Both the position numbers and the translations under genes were made by a program. Below the pieces are notes generated by a model. The model was given only the letters and a program-made list of their open reading frames with translations, was not told where the DNA came from and searched no databases. Source: Cladobotryum mycophilum (Eukaryota > Ascomycota > Sordariomycetes > Hypocreales > Hypocreaceae). From it: DNA of 64,000 nt. Where the stretch lies: NCBI GenBank assembly GCA_036429605.1, contig JAVFKD010000016.1:434001-498000 (forward strand), in the 5' to 3' direction. Shown piece after piece: positions 32,175 through 43,118 of the stretch (position 1 is its first letter; every line of letters begins with the position of its first letter).

Positions 32175-34781
32175 ATGCCAACAGCTCTCATGTTCCGCAC
32201 CACCTCCCTGAGGCTCAATTACTGCACACGGATCTCACCAAGGCTACCATTTCGGCCACACCATCGTCCACCATGGAGACTTGCAGCAAGACAGTACAGC
32301 TCTACGTTGGAGAATATTACAAATGATGAGGCTCCTACATTCAAATACGATGCTTCTACAGACTCGGCAACATCACAGGTTTCCTTGCGACTGCAAGACC
32401 AAGAACTATCAGCAGTCCACCATCTACCAAACCCTACCAACGAAGGGAATCGATTCTCGAATAAGGCGGGCCAGAGAGAACGGAAGACACAATTGCAAGA
32501 GCATGAAGGCCGCAAGAGCATTGGATCAAATTTGAACAAATACAGGTCAAAATCTAGCCAATCTAGCGGCCATGCTCAGCGGCGACATATCAAGAAGGGT
32601 TCAAGAAGCACGTCTTCTCGAAGCACACATACCACACCGTTTGTTCATCGCAGCGCCACTCATATAACATGGAATCGAGTTCATGAAACGATCAAGCGTA
32701 CCCCTCATTTGCCAAATCGCTTTTCAGACAACCCTAACGGGGATGATACTATACCTGAACCCAAGCTTGTGGTGAGGAGGCTGCGAGGAATGCATTTACA
32801 ATGGGGCTATATCCGACATCAATCCCACAGCTTTGAGGTGCTGGCTTCCCGAAGACTTTTTAGTTCTTGGAAAATTAAGTTCCAAAACGTTGCGGCAGCA
32901 AGAGACTCGTCGTCATACGGATGGGGTGATGATGGGAAGTGGCTTTTTGAATATGAGACCATCCCAGAAATGCGCAATGCATGGGAGGAGCTGGATATGG
33001 AAAGCCGCCGTGAGAAGTGGCCGTCAACCATGCTCTCGACCTTGTATAGTTGTCCCAATAAAGCGCAGATGGTCTTGGAGGCAACCCTAGACCCCCTGCC
33101 ACCCGGATATGCCATTCTCGACGTTCTAACTTTTATTGCTCGCCACCTACAGCTTGATACTATTAAGAATTTCCGGGAACGGACTCTCAAAGCAGAAGAG
33201 ACACTTGACCTTCTCGCTAAAATCCTGGAAGACATGCCACCCCGTCATGTTCCATTTGGCCAGAGAGCTTTTGGCATCTTTGCACGCAAGCTTCCAAGCG
33301 ATCAAGCTAGTGACTTGTATGCCATACTGCAACGCTCCAAGCATACACTGCATCCCAATACGCAATTGCAGTTTGCTAGCAAATTGGCTGGTAGTATGTC
33401 ACATAAGGAGACTGCATTTAGCATTCTTAAGGGTCTTGCGGAGCGCGGTGTTGACCTGAATGGACCAAGTCCAAAGAGCGCCATCACTTCGCTCTTGCAT
33501 TGCAAGGCTAACTATGATGGATGGTCACAAGAAACACAAACATTTTCGCCCAGAGACGCTTTGGAATTCTTCATGGAAAAGGGGTTCTCGCCAAATCACA
33601 TCAACGCCACCGCATTTCTCGATTCGCTATGTCAACAATCAGAGGTCGAAGAAGCAATAAGACTCGCACTTCTATTTACCGAATCCGGCGTTAACTTAGA
33701 CAAGAGGACCTGGTCAACAATTTTCAGAGGGGCAAAACGCAGTCTGAAAGTTGAAAATATAGTCAAGAGCTTTGATGTAGCCAAGGCTGCAAATGCCCCT
33801 TATATCGATGTGTTGAACAACTCACTCCATTCCATATACTATTTTGCGGATATGGAGTCACGGGAAAATGCACTGCAATCACCTTGGATCCTGCCGATAT
33901 TTGAGCCCATGCTCCGTCTCTATGCCAAAAAATTTGACTTGGAACCTTTGCAGCGATGGCTTCCAGACTCGTTACCCCTGATAATAACACAGCCTGCCAG
34001 TTATGATGGGAAATTCGAAGGCCGCACACGATACCCATGGAGGTTTCTGGATAGCATTGTCCCAGTAATCGACAACTTCTTTTCGATGGATAGCAATGGA
34101 CCACGCATACGCCCGAGTACCACAACAGTGGCTATCATGTTGAGGGCTTATATCAAAACACTGCGGCAGCCATATGATCTCATGGCGTTTTACACTTTCT
34201 TCAAAACTCGCCTCGAAGAAAACGCCGGTAGGGGTATCTTTGCTGCCCAGCTGATAAAGGATCAAGGCACTTTGATTCATGACACTATTATCATGACCAT
34301 GACAGAGCGTAAAGGTCTCTCGCGTCCGGCATTACAGATTTTTGGCGATATGCTCAAAGATCATATGCAGAGAGCAGGTTCGGAAAAATCCGGGGTTGGC
34401 TCAAACAAAATTCTGGCTCCTTCTGTGGCTCCCATCCATCCACCGCCGTCTCTATGCACATTCAGCATTCTAGTACGCGGACTGATGAACCGGGGTGACC
34501 GAATCTTGGCTGAACAAGTCATTCAGGTTATGCGGGAGCAAGGCATTGAACCAAATCTGGTAACGTGGAATACGCTGATCAAGGGCTATGCCGTGATGCA
34601 AAACATTGCCAAGACGGTAGAGACACTTCAGGATATGGAAGCCGCGGGCTTCAAACCTGATCTATTTACTTTCAAGGCGTTTGGGAAGTTGCGGAACCAG
34701 GCCAAGGCGTTGGAGATGATGGAGAGCATCATCAGCACGAATAGAGAAAAAATGGTGGGAGAGGAATTGTATGATATATAA
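32175..34781 (+). CDS. Mitochondrial pentatricopeptide repeat (PPR) protein
   Basis: Single exon. I chose the ATG at 32175 (MPTALMFRTT), giving 868 aa; the frame is open a little further upstream but only with non-ATG codons. The first ~50 residues are Arg/Ser/Leu rich and lack acidic residues (RISPRLPFRPHHRPPWRLA then RQYSS), a typical mitochondrial targeting peptide with a likely cleavage near RQYSS. A basic Ser/His-rich linker follows. Helical repeats occupy the remainder, clearest near the C-terminus: TFSILVRGLMNRGDRILAEQ, then NLVTWNTLIKGYAVMQNIAK. PPR proteins bind organellar RNA and control its stability or translation. The particular target, for example AEP3- or CIA84-like, cannot be decided. 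Confidence 0.88.
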   Translation: MPTALMFRTTSLRLNYCTRISPRLPFRPHHRPPWRLAARQYSSTLENITNDEAPTFKYDASTDSATSQVSLRLQDQELSAVHHLPNPTNEGNRFSNKAGQRERKTQLQEHEGRKSIGSNLNKYRSKSSQSSGHAQRRHIKKGSRSTSSRSTHTTPFVHRSATHITWNRVHETIKRTPHLPNRFSDNPNGDDTIPEPKLVVRRLRGMHLQWGYIRHQSHSFEVLASRRLFSSWKIKFQNVAAARDSSSYGWGDDGKWLFEYETIPEMRNAWEELDMESRREKWPSTMLSTLYSCPNKAQMVLEATLDPLPPGYAILDVLTFIARHLQLDTIKNFRERTLKAEETLDLLAKILEDMPPRHVPFGQRAFGIFARKLPSDQASDLYAILQRSKHTLHPNTQLQFASKLAGSMSHKETAFSILKGLAERGVDLNGPSPKSAITSLLHCKANYDGWSQETQTFSPRDALEFFMEKGFSPNHINATAFLDSLCQQSEVEEAIRLALLFTESGVNLDKRTWSTIFRGAKRSLKVENIVKSFDVAKAANAPYIDVLNNSLHSIYYFADMESRENALQSPWILPIFEPMLRLYAKKFDLEPLQRWLPDSLPLIITQPASYDGKFEGRTRYPWRFLDSIVPVIDNFFSMDSNGPRIRPSTTTVAIMLRAYIKTLRQPYDLMAFYTFFKTRLEENAGRGIFAAQLIKDQGTLIHDTIIMTMTERKGLSRPALQIFGDMLKDHMQRAGSEKSGVGSNKILAPSVAPIHPPPSLCTFSILVRGLMNRGDRILAEQVIQVMREQGIEPNLVTWNTLIKGYAVMQNIAKTVETLQDMEAAGFKPDLFTFKAFGKLRNQAKALEMMESIISTNREKMVGEELYDI

Positions 34782-35284
34782 TTGTATACTATTTACACTA
34801 GACGGCGGGGGCGAGCTGGTGCTCTGGCATGTGATACCACTGATGAGATATATATTGGATACAATCTCAATGAGATGACGAATGCATCATGTTTATGAAA
34901 TGCCATGTTGAAACCATGCTGCTTATGACTGGCATTTGACATCTCGTATTAGTTGGCACTGTAGCCCCAGCTTAGGCACTGTAGGGTTGAAATAAGTAAG
35001 GAATAAGCAGTGGCTTTTCATTTTAGGCATATCTCATCTTCTTTCGTTTGACGAACCAAAATGGCTGGTATTGCATTAGATGCTAATAGTTGGAGCTCCG
35101 AAGGAGAGTGGAGTTTTGTCTTCTATGTGAAGTGGCATTCGCTTATGCCAATGACGTCCCTTCATGACAGCGTTCCATTACACTTAACATTCTTCAACAC
35201 CAACACCAAGAGCAGATGAATGAACATTGAAGTTGAAAAAAACTGCTTTTTTAAGAACCATTCGACAAAGCAATCATCTCCGCA
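34782..35284. other. Intergenic region
   Basis: About 500 bp, AT-rich. No gene; likely the terminator of the PPR gene and promoter of the Zn2Cys6 regulator. Confidence 0.5.
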
Positions 35285-37672
35285 ATGCCAGACCCGATTG
35301 CAAAATTCACCACCGTGTTTCGAGCTACAGACTCTCACCGTGTGAAGCGAAACCGACAGGCGGTTTCTTGCACGGCGTGTCAGCGACGCAAATCCAGATG
35401 CGATCGTCAGCATCCATGCGGCGCCTGTGAGAAGCGAGGCGGCGGTGACGTCTGTCGATACGATGCATCGGCGGAGAAGTCGGCTGGAGGTGCTAGGAGT
35501 CGTGAGGAGGTACAGCTCAAGCTGAGCAGGTTGGAGCAGATGGTGAAGAGCCTGGCTGCGAGTGGTGGTGGTCCCAGGGCGGCGGCGGCGACTCTCAAGG
35601 ATTTGGACGCCCAGAATGCGGCGGATAATGTTGCGATTGGAGAGACGAATGTATTGACCAACGCGGCGGGAGGGAATTATCATGGTGCGACATCTTGGAC
35701 TGCCTTGGTGGAGAGCATTCATGATATTCAGGACATTCTGAGGGCAGATGGGGATGAACCAGAATCTACTCCGACCCAAGAGCAGGACTCGGTCGACCCT
35801 GACGTTGTCCTCGGAGGTGTTTCTCCCATCACGACATCTGATGTCTTCGACAGCTTGCCGCCGCGACAGGACTGCGACAGGTTCATACTGGCATACTTCA
35901 ACGCCAAATTCATCGCGGTTCCCTTTATTCACACACACCACTTCAGAAGGCGCTACGATGAATTCTGGAAGGATCCCTCGTCGACCAGCCCTCTCTGGAC
36001 AAGCATCCTGTTCTCCATCCTGAGCATGGGAGCCATGATAATCGGCACCAAGGACTCGCCGGCCTCGACGCCCAACCTGGTGATACCCCCCGACTCAAAG
36101 GTCTTCATGGTCAGGGCGGCGCAGTGCCTGGTCGCCGGGCAGTACCTGAGGGCCAAACCGTACTCGGTCGAGGCTCTGTTGATGCATGCCCACGCTCGCA
36201 ACGTCCAGAAGCAAGACTCAGACTCTACCCTCTGGGCTCTGTATGGGCTCTGTGTCCGGCTGGCGCAGAGACGGGGCTACCACCGTGATGCGGCCAAGAT
36301 ATCGAGCAAGATGTCCCCCTTTGAGGCGGAGATGAGGAGGCGGGTTTGGTACCAGGTTCAGTCGACTGACCTATTGTTCTCGTTCCAGAATGGAATGCCT
36401 CCCGTGGTAACGCAGGAAGCATGCGATGTCGATCACCCAACCGTTCTCACCGACGAGGATTTTGATGAGTTCTCTACGTCTCTACCCCCTCCACGCCCCA
36501 ACACCGATCCCATCCCCATACTCGTATACGCCACCAAATCAAAGCTCTGTCGCATCATGCGTCGCATCATGCGTTCCGCCCTCGCCGTCGACCCGCCCCC
36601 TTATTCAGAAACCCTCGCCCGCAACCACGAGCTCGAGGAGTGGCACGAGGCCATGCCTCCCTGCCTGCGCATCCGCCGCATCTCCGACACCTCCTTTACG
36701 GACCCCAACTACACCATCATGCACCGCCTGATGCTCCAGCTGATGTATCTCAAGTGCCGGTGCATACTCCACAGGCCGTACCTGACGACGCACAAGCACG
36801 ATGCCATGTACGATGCGTCGAGGCAGATCTGCAGGAGCTCGGCGATGGGGATACTAGAGATACAGGCCGAGGTCGATCAGGAGATGAATCCGGGGGGCAG
36901 GATGTACGACGACCGGTTCATGATGTCGAGCTTGACGCTGCATCATTTCCTGTTAGCGGCAATGGTTATTTGCTTGGACTTGAGCGAGTCAAAGGATATA
37001 GGGTGAGTTTTTTCTCTTTCGTATTCACGTCTCATACAACCTTTTATACATGTATGAACTAGACTAACAGTTCTGCGCCCAAAGCATGGAGGATAGAGCG
37101 AGGAGAATCAGCATGCTACAAACAGCATACAACATCTGGTTATCCAGAAGCACTCGCTCTACGGACGCCACTCACGCATCCAAAGTCCTCCGCGCGATCC
37201 TGAACAAGGTCGAAACACCGGCGGCAGCAGCAGTAGCAGCCCCATCCAGCAACCCGCCGCCGTCATGGATGTCCGAAACCCCGAGCACAAGCACTTATTC
37301 CCACGATCATGGCGGCGGCGGTGGTGGTGGTGGTGGTGGTGGTGAGCAGATGCCTTCTGTGCTGGACATGTCAGAGGTCAACCAAGTGCCGCCTTTTAAT
37401 AGCAGCAGCAGCCCTTCGACGGACTACCCGGTCAACTTTGATGAAGTGCCTTCGCTGGACGAGTTTTTCAATAACAGTGATATGGTAGATTGGGTATGTC
37501 CCCCTGCTCTTCTTTTCTTCTTCTTTTTCTTTCTTTCTTTTTTCTTTTTTCTTGCTCTTCGGTCCTTGGTATATGCTGACATTTTCATATCTAGTATTCA
37601 CTCGACCAATACGTACAAATCGACTCAAACGAGGGAGCATGGAAGCAAGTCTTTTCAGACATGGGCTTATAA
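35285..37672 (+). CDS. Zn(II)2Cys6 fungal transcription factor, 734 aa
   Basis: Exons 35285-37002, 37085-37493 and 37595-37672 (2205 nt). The zinc cluster is C29-X2-C-X6-C-X5-C-X2-C-X8-C57 (CTACQRRKSRCD), preceded by KRNRQ and followed by a short coiled coil (VQLKLSRLEQMVKSL). The middle homology (fungal_trans) region covers about 190-480 with WTSILFSILSMGAMI, AQRRGYHRDA and RRRVWYQVQSTDLLFS, the usual nuclear-receptor-like dimer/regulatory domain. The third exon adds YSLDQYVQID...DMGL, a short acidic tail. A polyglycine tract in exon 2 (GGT/GGC repeats at about 37310-37341) is an expandable repeat. The protein likely binds CGG-type sites; targets are unknown. Adjacent genes do not suggest a cluster. 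Confidence 0.92.
37310..37341 (+). repeat. GGN trinucleotide repeat encoding polyglycine
   Basis: Tandem ggc/ggt codons in the second exon of the Zn2Cys6 regulator. Confidence 0.85.
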
Positions 37673-39365
37673 ACCCCCCCTTCCCTCTTCTCCCCCTCCT
37701 TCGGCCTTACATTCCCCTCCTAGGACTTTAGAACCTAGAAAACTCAACACAGAAACTCGGATAAAGGAACCGAGTTTCTGTAAGCCAAGAAACTTGGGCA
37801 GGATCCAAAAAAAACCCTTCCCTCCCCCCTTTTCTCCTAGACTCAGGCTGAAGGATTGAAGCATAAAGATTTTCAGGCAAAATCTCACATCCGAGTTTCC
37901 CTTTTTTTTTTCCTTTTTTTTTTTTAGGGGGGGACATTCTCCCAACGTTGGCCGGCCTTCACTAAGACCTCAAGCATCCATCTCGGTAAAAACCAACCAA
38001 CCCATGACAACAAAGACAACGCATCCGAAACAATCACCACCATGTTGCGGCCCAACCCCCAAATCTCTCTCACCTTTCATTCCTAAAGATTTCACGAGGG
38101 GAGGGCGGGGGAGAAAAAAACCAACAGGGCCCCAACATAACAAGGCAACCACTCACTCACTCATCTCATCCCACACAAGCGAGCATTCATTCCCCCCTTT
38201 CATCCGCCCCTAAGGCCAACCCTTGCCCTCCCAGTTTCGCCCTTGTCCTTCTTCTTCCCCCCCCCTTCCTCTCCTCTCCTCCCGGCCGCATCTCATCTCA
38301 CCTCACCTCACCCGCCCAACAACACACTCCACAACACACTCCACAACAGGACCAAAATCCAACAACAACCCCTCCCCCAAAGCGGGGAAATAGTACACAT
38401 AGAAAAAAGCAAATCCTCAAGTTTACACACAAAAAAGAAAAAAGAAAAAAAAACTGCAGCGGAGAAACCAAGGCCGAGAGGGGGAGGGGGCGGCGTTGGA
38501 TGGGGGAGGCAAAAACATGGTCTCACAGCAGGACGGGGTCGCATATACGACCAGGTGCCACACCACTAAAAAAAAAAAAAAAAAACAAGGCAACACAATA
38601 AAGAAAAAGCATCCCGCGACCCCAAAAGAGGCCGCCCGCATCATATTATTGTCAACGGAACAAAAGAAACGCACTTTGCGGTGAGTTGGAGGAGGAGGGG
38701 GTCTGTGGTCTGCCTCTCTTTGGCCCAACCTACGCTGGGGGAGACATTCATTATCAAAGTAAGAAAAAGGCGTCAATAACAGATCACAACACCTGAATCC
38801 TTGCATGTTCATATACAGACAGTTGCCAGATTAGGCAAGTTTCAAGTAATCAAGACACATATTACTCATATCCTAATCCACTATGATGGGGGAAGGCCGT
38901 AACAAACATGACCTTCATGGGAGCCGCGAACTAGGTAGAAACTGATGCAAAAAATAACTGCTTTAACAAAATAACACACAAGTTCCCGCCACTCCTTTCA
39001 CATCGTTATGCCCATCCAGATATCCAAGGCGCAAACCCTTTCCAACATCCGTTTCCGCCCATTTCGTTTCCCAATAAGCAGACTACCCCAACTCACACAC
39101 ACACATACATAACTTTCCCTTTACATAAACCGACATGTAGTAGTTGGCCATCACAACGCCAGAAACTTTTATATCTTTGAAGCTAATAGATAGAGCGGTT
39201 CGTGAATAAAAAGAGAAATACTAAACACAAGCATAACATAGATAATAAATAAATAAAAAGACCTCGCATGAAGAAAATTGCATAATAGTACAGTTTCTGG
39301 CATCCGTTTGGGTATCATGACACGCCATGCAAAACTATGCGCCCGAGCAAAATTTGGAGGAGATA
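37673..39365. other. Convergent intergenic region with poly-A/poly-C low complexity
   Basis: About 1.7 kb between convergent genes. It contains poly-C runs (near 37674-37680 and 38257-38264), T and A tracts (about 37904-37925 and 38570-38584) and an ACACACTCC-type short tandem repeat near 38320-38346. No gene supported. Confidence 0.55.
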
Positions 39366-41532
39366 TTAAGATGCGATACCACGAAGGACGCGCGCGGGGT
39401 TCCCAGCCACGATGGTGAAAGGAGGTACATCCTGTGAGAATATGTTAGTCCCAGTCAAGCGTCCATAACACTGGTGATCCACATACCTTGGTCACGATAG
39501 ACCCGGCCCCGACCGTACTGCCTTTGCCAATCGTCCGGCCGGGTAGGATAATCGCGCCACCGCCAATGAAGCAGTCCTGTTCAATGGTAACCGGCTTGCC
39601 GTACTGCGGACCTTGGCCTCCTTGACGCTTCTTAGGGTCAATAGGCAGGGTAGCAGTGAAAATGCTAACATTGGGACCGATAACACAGTTGTCACCAATC
39701 TTGACCTCACAAACATCGTTGATGGTGGAGTTTCGGCCAATAACAACGTGATGTCCGATAGAAATGTTGTAGCCATAATCGCACATGAAGGGTGTCTCGA
39801 CAGCAACATGGCGGCCAACACGGCCCACGTTGGTAATGGGGGATGCCTCGGTGGGAGAGACGCGTACCGGATCGCGGGGCTGCAGAATATCAAGGAAAAG
39901 GCGAGCTCGCTCCTCGGGCGACACACCGTTGGTTGGTGGCGTCGTGAGATTGTTAAACCTCCAGCAGGCGGTCGCGCATCGTTCACGCTCGAGGCACAGC
40001 TCCTTATCAAATGGATAGAATTGTCTTCCAGAGAGCATTTCTTCCTTTTGGGTCCGTCTGGCCGGGAATTGAGAGTGAGAGAGCGCGAGCTGTGCCGTCA
40101 TTTGAGGGTTGGATACCGCCGACGGTGGCTGCGGTCTTGAGGTTGGGCTGTTGGTCCTCGACGGGTGTAGAATGTTGATTTGAGGCAGCTGATTACCCGG
40201 ATGGGGCGTTTCTGGTTCTGTCCTGCTGAGATCGTGCAGCGGAGGCACGCGCTGGTAATCTTTAGCCATCCTTTCAAATGGTGGGGCTTGCGTATTTGCG
40301 CTGATGGGAGTTGGAAAGGCGTTTGCTGGAGTGTAAGGGAGGGCAGAGAGCTTATTATCTGGGCTCGTCACGGACGCGCTGGGTATTGTTGACGCTGTTG
40401 CACGGTCATCATCCGATGTGACCAGTGGCCGGCCTTGGGGCGGGTCTATTCTGAGGGCCTGGCCGCGATAGTGCGATATGGACTCTCGCTTGACGGGCTG
40501 GGGTCCGTATGGGCTAGGCCCTGCCGTTGGCTGCGGTGGCGGTTGCGATTGCGGCTGTGGTTGTGATTGCGGTTGCGGTTGCGGCATGCCATAGGCTCCG
40601 GGAGGAATATAAGTCGGGTCCTTGGATTCGAGCGGGACTGCTGCAGCCTTATTATCGGGCTTCTGCCACCCTGGCCCTCGCTGAGGTGGATAGCCTGCAC
40701 ATAAAAATCCACCCCGAATGCAATTGCTGCCTGTTTCATCGTCAGAATCAAGGCGCCCTTGGTGAGGGATGCAACGGTCTCGTATGAAGAACTTACACTC
40801 GGGTTTCGATTCATCGCATTTCTTCTTCCTCTTGCGGCAGGTCAGGCAGCCGGTTTTGGTGCGATTGCTAAAATTGCGCTTGCGTTTCTTTGGGTCATGC
40901 TGAAGGATATCTTGACGATGATCTGGCGTGTATCCGCCTCCGTACATTATTGATCGATCATCACCATCTGGACTAGTGTTGCCGTAGTCGCTGTGATCCA
41001 TCTGCCCCGTGGCCCGCCGTAAAGCATCTCCAATCTGCTCATCAGTGTTGCCTTGCGTTGGGGTTGCGGCAGAGTTTTGTTGAGATTCATAGGGAGTCCT
41101 GTCCTCGCGGCCTTGGTGTGAATACCACATATCCTTCTCCCGTTCGCGCTCTCGGTGCTCATCGCCGTAGGGCCGATAGTCTCTTTGAGGAGTGGTGTAG
41201 TGTTCGCGCGATTCCGCGTGCGTTGGCGCCGTTGCCGTCTCTGGAGTGCGCTCCTGAATAGGGGCCTCACGGCGAATTTCAGCGGATGCTGAGCGTTTGC
41301 GCTTATGCGAACTTTCAGCTTCCGTATAATTGGTAGAGTGAGGTGCAGGTCTGTCGGTATTTTGCGGCGTCCATGCCTCCCTCTGAGTGGATGACGATGC
41401 ATCAGATGGCTGAGGCTTGGTTGGCACCGAGCTTGATGGACGGTCCTCCGGGGCCGGAGACTTGCCTGCAGTCAAGACAGGGGGCTCAGCCAACTTTGGC
41501 GAGCCCCCATTGAGGGCAGTAAAGCTTGACAT
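39366..41532 (-). CDS. Zn2Cys6 DNA-binding domain fused to maltose-acetyltransferase-type hexapeptide acyltransferase
   Basis: Three exons: 41532-40797, 40730-39487 and 39431-39366 (2046 nt, 681 aa). Order: disordered Ser/Pro/Arg-rich N-terminus (1-215), zinc cluster C229, C232, C239, C246, C249, C256 (CLTCRKRKKKC), long Pro/Gln-rich linker with QPQPQ repeats, a maltose-acetyltransferase (Mac) cap near 475-520 (EEMLSGRQFYPFDKELCLER), then left-handed beta-helix hexapeptide repeats (ISIGHHVVIGRNSTINDVC, VKIGDNCVIGPNVSI) ending DVPPFTIVAGNPARVLRGI. The catalytic-type histidine lies in the IGHH/NISIG stretch. Such fusions occur in ascomycetes; whether the acetyltransferase half is active and on what substrate is unknown. 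The fourth cysteine codon is split by the first intron, which is 66 nt and stop-free, so unspliced RNA would insert 22 residues between the fourth and fifth cysteines. Confidence 0.92.
40731..40796 (-). other. Stop-free 66-nt phase-1 intron inside the zinc cluster
   Basis: Donor gtaag and acceptor acag are canonical. The splice joins T to GC to recreate the fourth cysteine (PEC then SNC). Length is divisible by three and the frame is open, so retention would add 22 residues, disrupting CX2C spacing. Confidence 0.8.
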
Positions 41533-42427
41533 ATCGCGTCAGAGCGACGGTGAAGACAGTTGATGACCACACACAATTAATTAGGGGGTAAAGGATCCGG
41601 GTGAAGGTCGGGCTTGAGTCCTGCAAGCCGGATTCCGAATCCTTCGGTTGGTTCTGACCAAGAACGAGGCGGGGACGTCCTTTGCTCGGTAGATGCACAA
41701 GCAAAGACAATTATCGACAACAAAACACCAACAAGATTTGAAAAATTAACGTTCCAATGGTCGAATAATCCAGAAACGAAAGAAAAAAATTATATCGTTG
41801 GTGGGTACAGAGATGAATAGGTGCAAATCTCTGTTAACAACGGCCTTGTGTTGATCCAATTGGTCCCATACAATGACAACTGCGTCTCAAAGATTCTAAA
41901 TTTGAGCTTTCTCGTAGATGATTTGAAGCCTTGATATGCCAGATGAGCATTCAACGAGTCTCCGCCAAGTCTCCGCCGTTGTACCAGGAAAGCTGGTGCG
42001 TCACAAGAGTGGCTGGTTGATGCTGTGCTGTCGTGAACTCGAGCGAGAACGCGAGTCACAGGCAATCGTGGGTTGCGTGCGCCAAGTCTGAGAGCAATGA
42101 ATGCTCCGAATGCAAATGCAGCTTAGGTAGTAGAGTCGAAAGGGAGCCTGCCCTATAATTCCAGCAAAGTTGACGCGCAAGAAGCAACCGCCAAAATGCG
42201 TCAAGTAGCTCGACGATATGAAGCCAAGAAGCTCGCTCCCTGAAATTGAATGTCGTCGTAATTGAACAAATCGATTGAGAAGAAAAAGAGAGATGGTGTT
42301 GAGGTAGAAGATGCTGGGGGGGGCTGGTGGTTTCCAGGTCGCGCTTGGGGGGCTTAGGTAGCTCTTTTTTTTTAACGCGCGATTATGCTGCTGCGCCTGC
42401 CGGGCTGGGGGGTGGCCAAAAAAACTG

Positions 42428-42471
42428 GGATGGATGGATGGATGGATGGATGGATGGATGGATGGATGGAT
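42428..42471. repeat. GGAT tetranucleotide microsatellite, 11 copies
   Basis: Perfect (GGAT)11, then degrades into ttgggatg. Confidence 0.95.
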
Positions 42472-42520
42472 TGGGATGAGTTTTCGGAGGCGTGCGGCGC
42501 GGACCTTTTCGTAATCAGGG

Positions 42521-42541
42521 CAGTGCCAGTGCCAGTGCCAG
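42521..42541. repeat. CAGTGC hexanucleotide repeat, 3.5 copies
   Basis: Perfect short repeat, directly downstream of the GGAT array. Confidence 0.9.
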
Positions 42542-43075
42542 ACCAAGACTCTCTTCTTCTAAGCTCAAAAGAGTGCTATTATTGTATCGCCAGCGATAAC
42601 AAAGTTGCATGTATGTATGTATGGTTGAGTCTCAATCTCTGGATTAGAGAGTGGAGGGGAGAGTTGCGAAGTGCGAGGGAAAAGTCTGAGTTGAAGAATA
42701 AAATAAAAAATAAAAATAAAAATAAACGGAAGGCGTGAAATTGGCAGCCGTTTATCGTGACTTGAGGATTGGAATGGGAAAGCGGGAGGGAAAATGCAAG
42801 GTGCACCCAAAAGTCGAGATGAGAGGAGGAGGTGGGACAAGCAGGCCGTTGGAGTTGGGGGAGGTTGTCACAGATCAATGGATATTAAAGAAACGGCTAT
42901 ACGGAGTAGGTACCGTACTGTACTTGTACTTGTACCTTGTTCGTCAGAGGGCAAAAGGGAAAGGGAAAAAAAGGCATCGGCCCTGAACTGTATTCCGTGG
43001 AAGCAAGCAAAAGAAGGAAAAGCTTCAAAAACAGGCACGCAATGTACTACAGACACCACACACCACATGTTCATA

Positions 43076-43118
43076 GCCTGGCCTGGCCTGGCCTGGCATG
43101 GCATGGATGGATGGATGG
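43076..43118. repeat. GCCTG pentanucleotide followed by GCATG and GGAT units
   Basis: Four GCCTG copies, two GCATG copies, then GATG/ATGG tetranucleotides: a compound microsatellite. Confidence 0.9.

Noticed and set aside
35162..35941. Long minus-strand frame opposite the Zn2Cys6 regulator
   Set aside because: Shadow of the real plus-strand coding sequence.
42001..42546. 181-codon minus-strand frame near the GGAT array
   Set aside because: Its protein is dominated by the microsatellite (HPSI repeats) and it has no homologous features.
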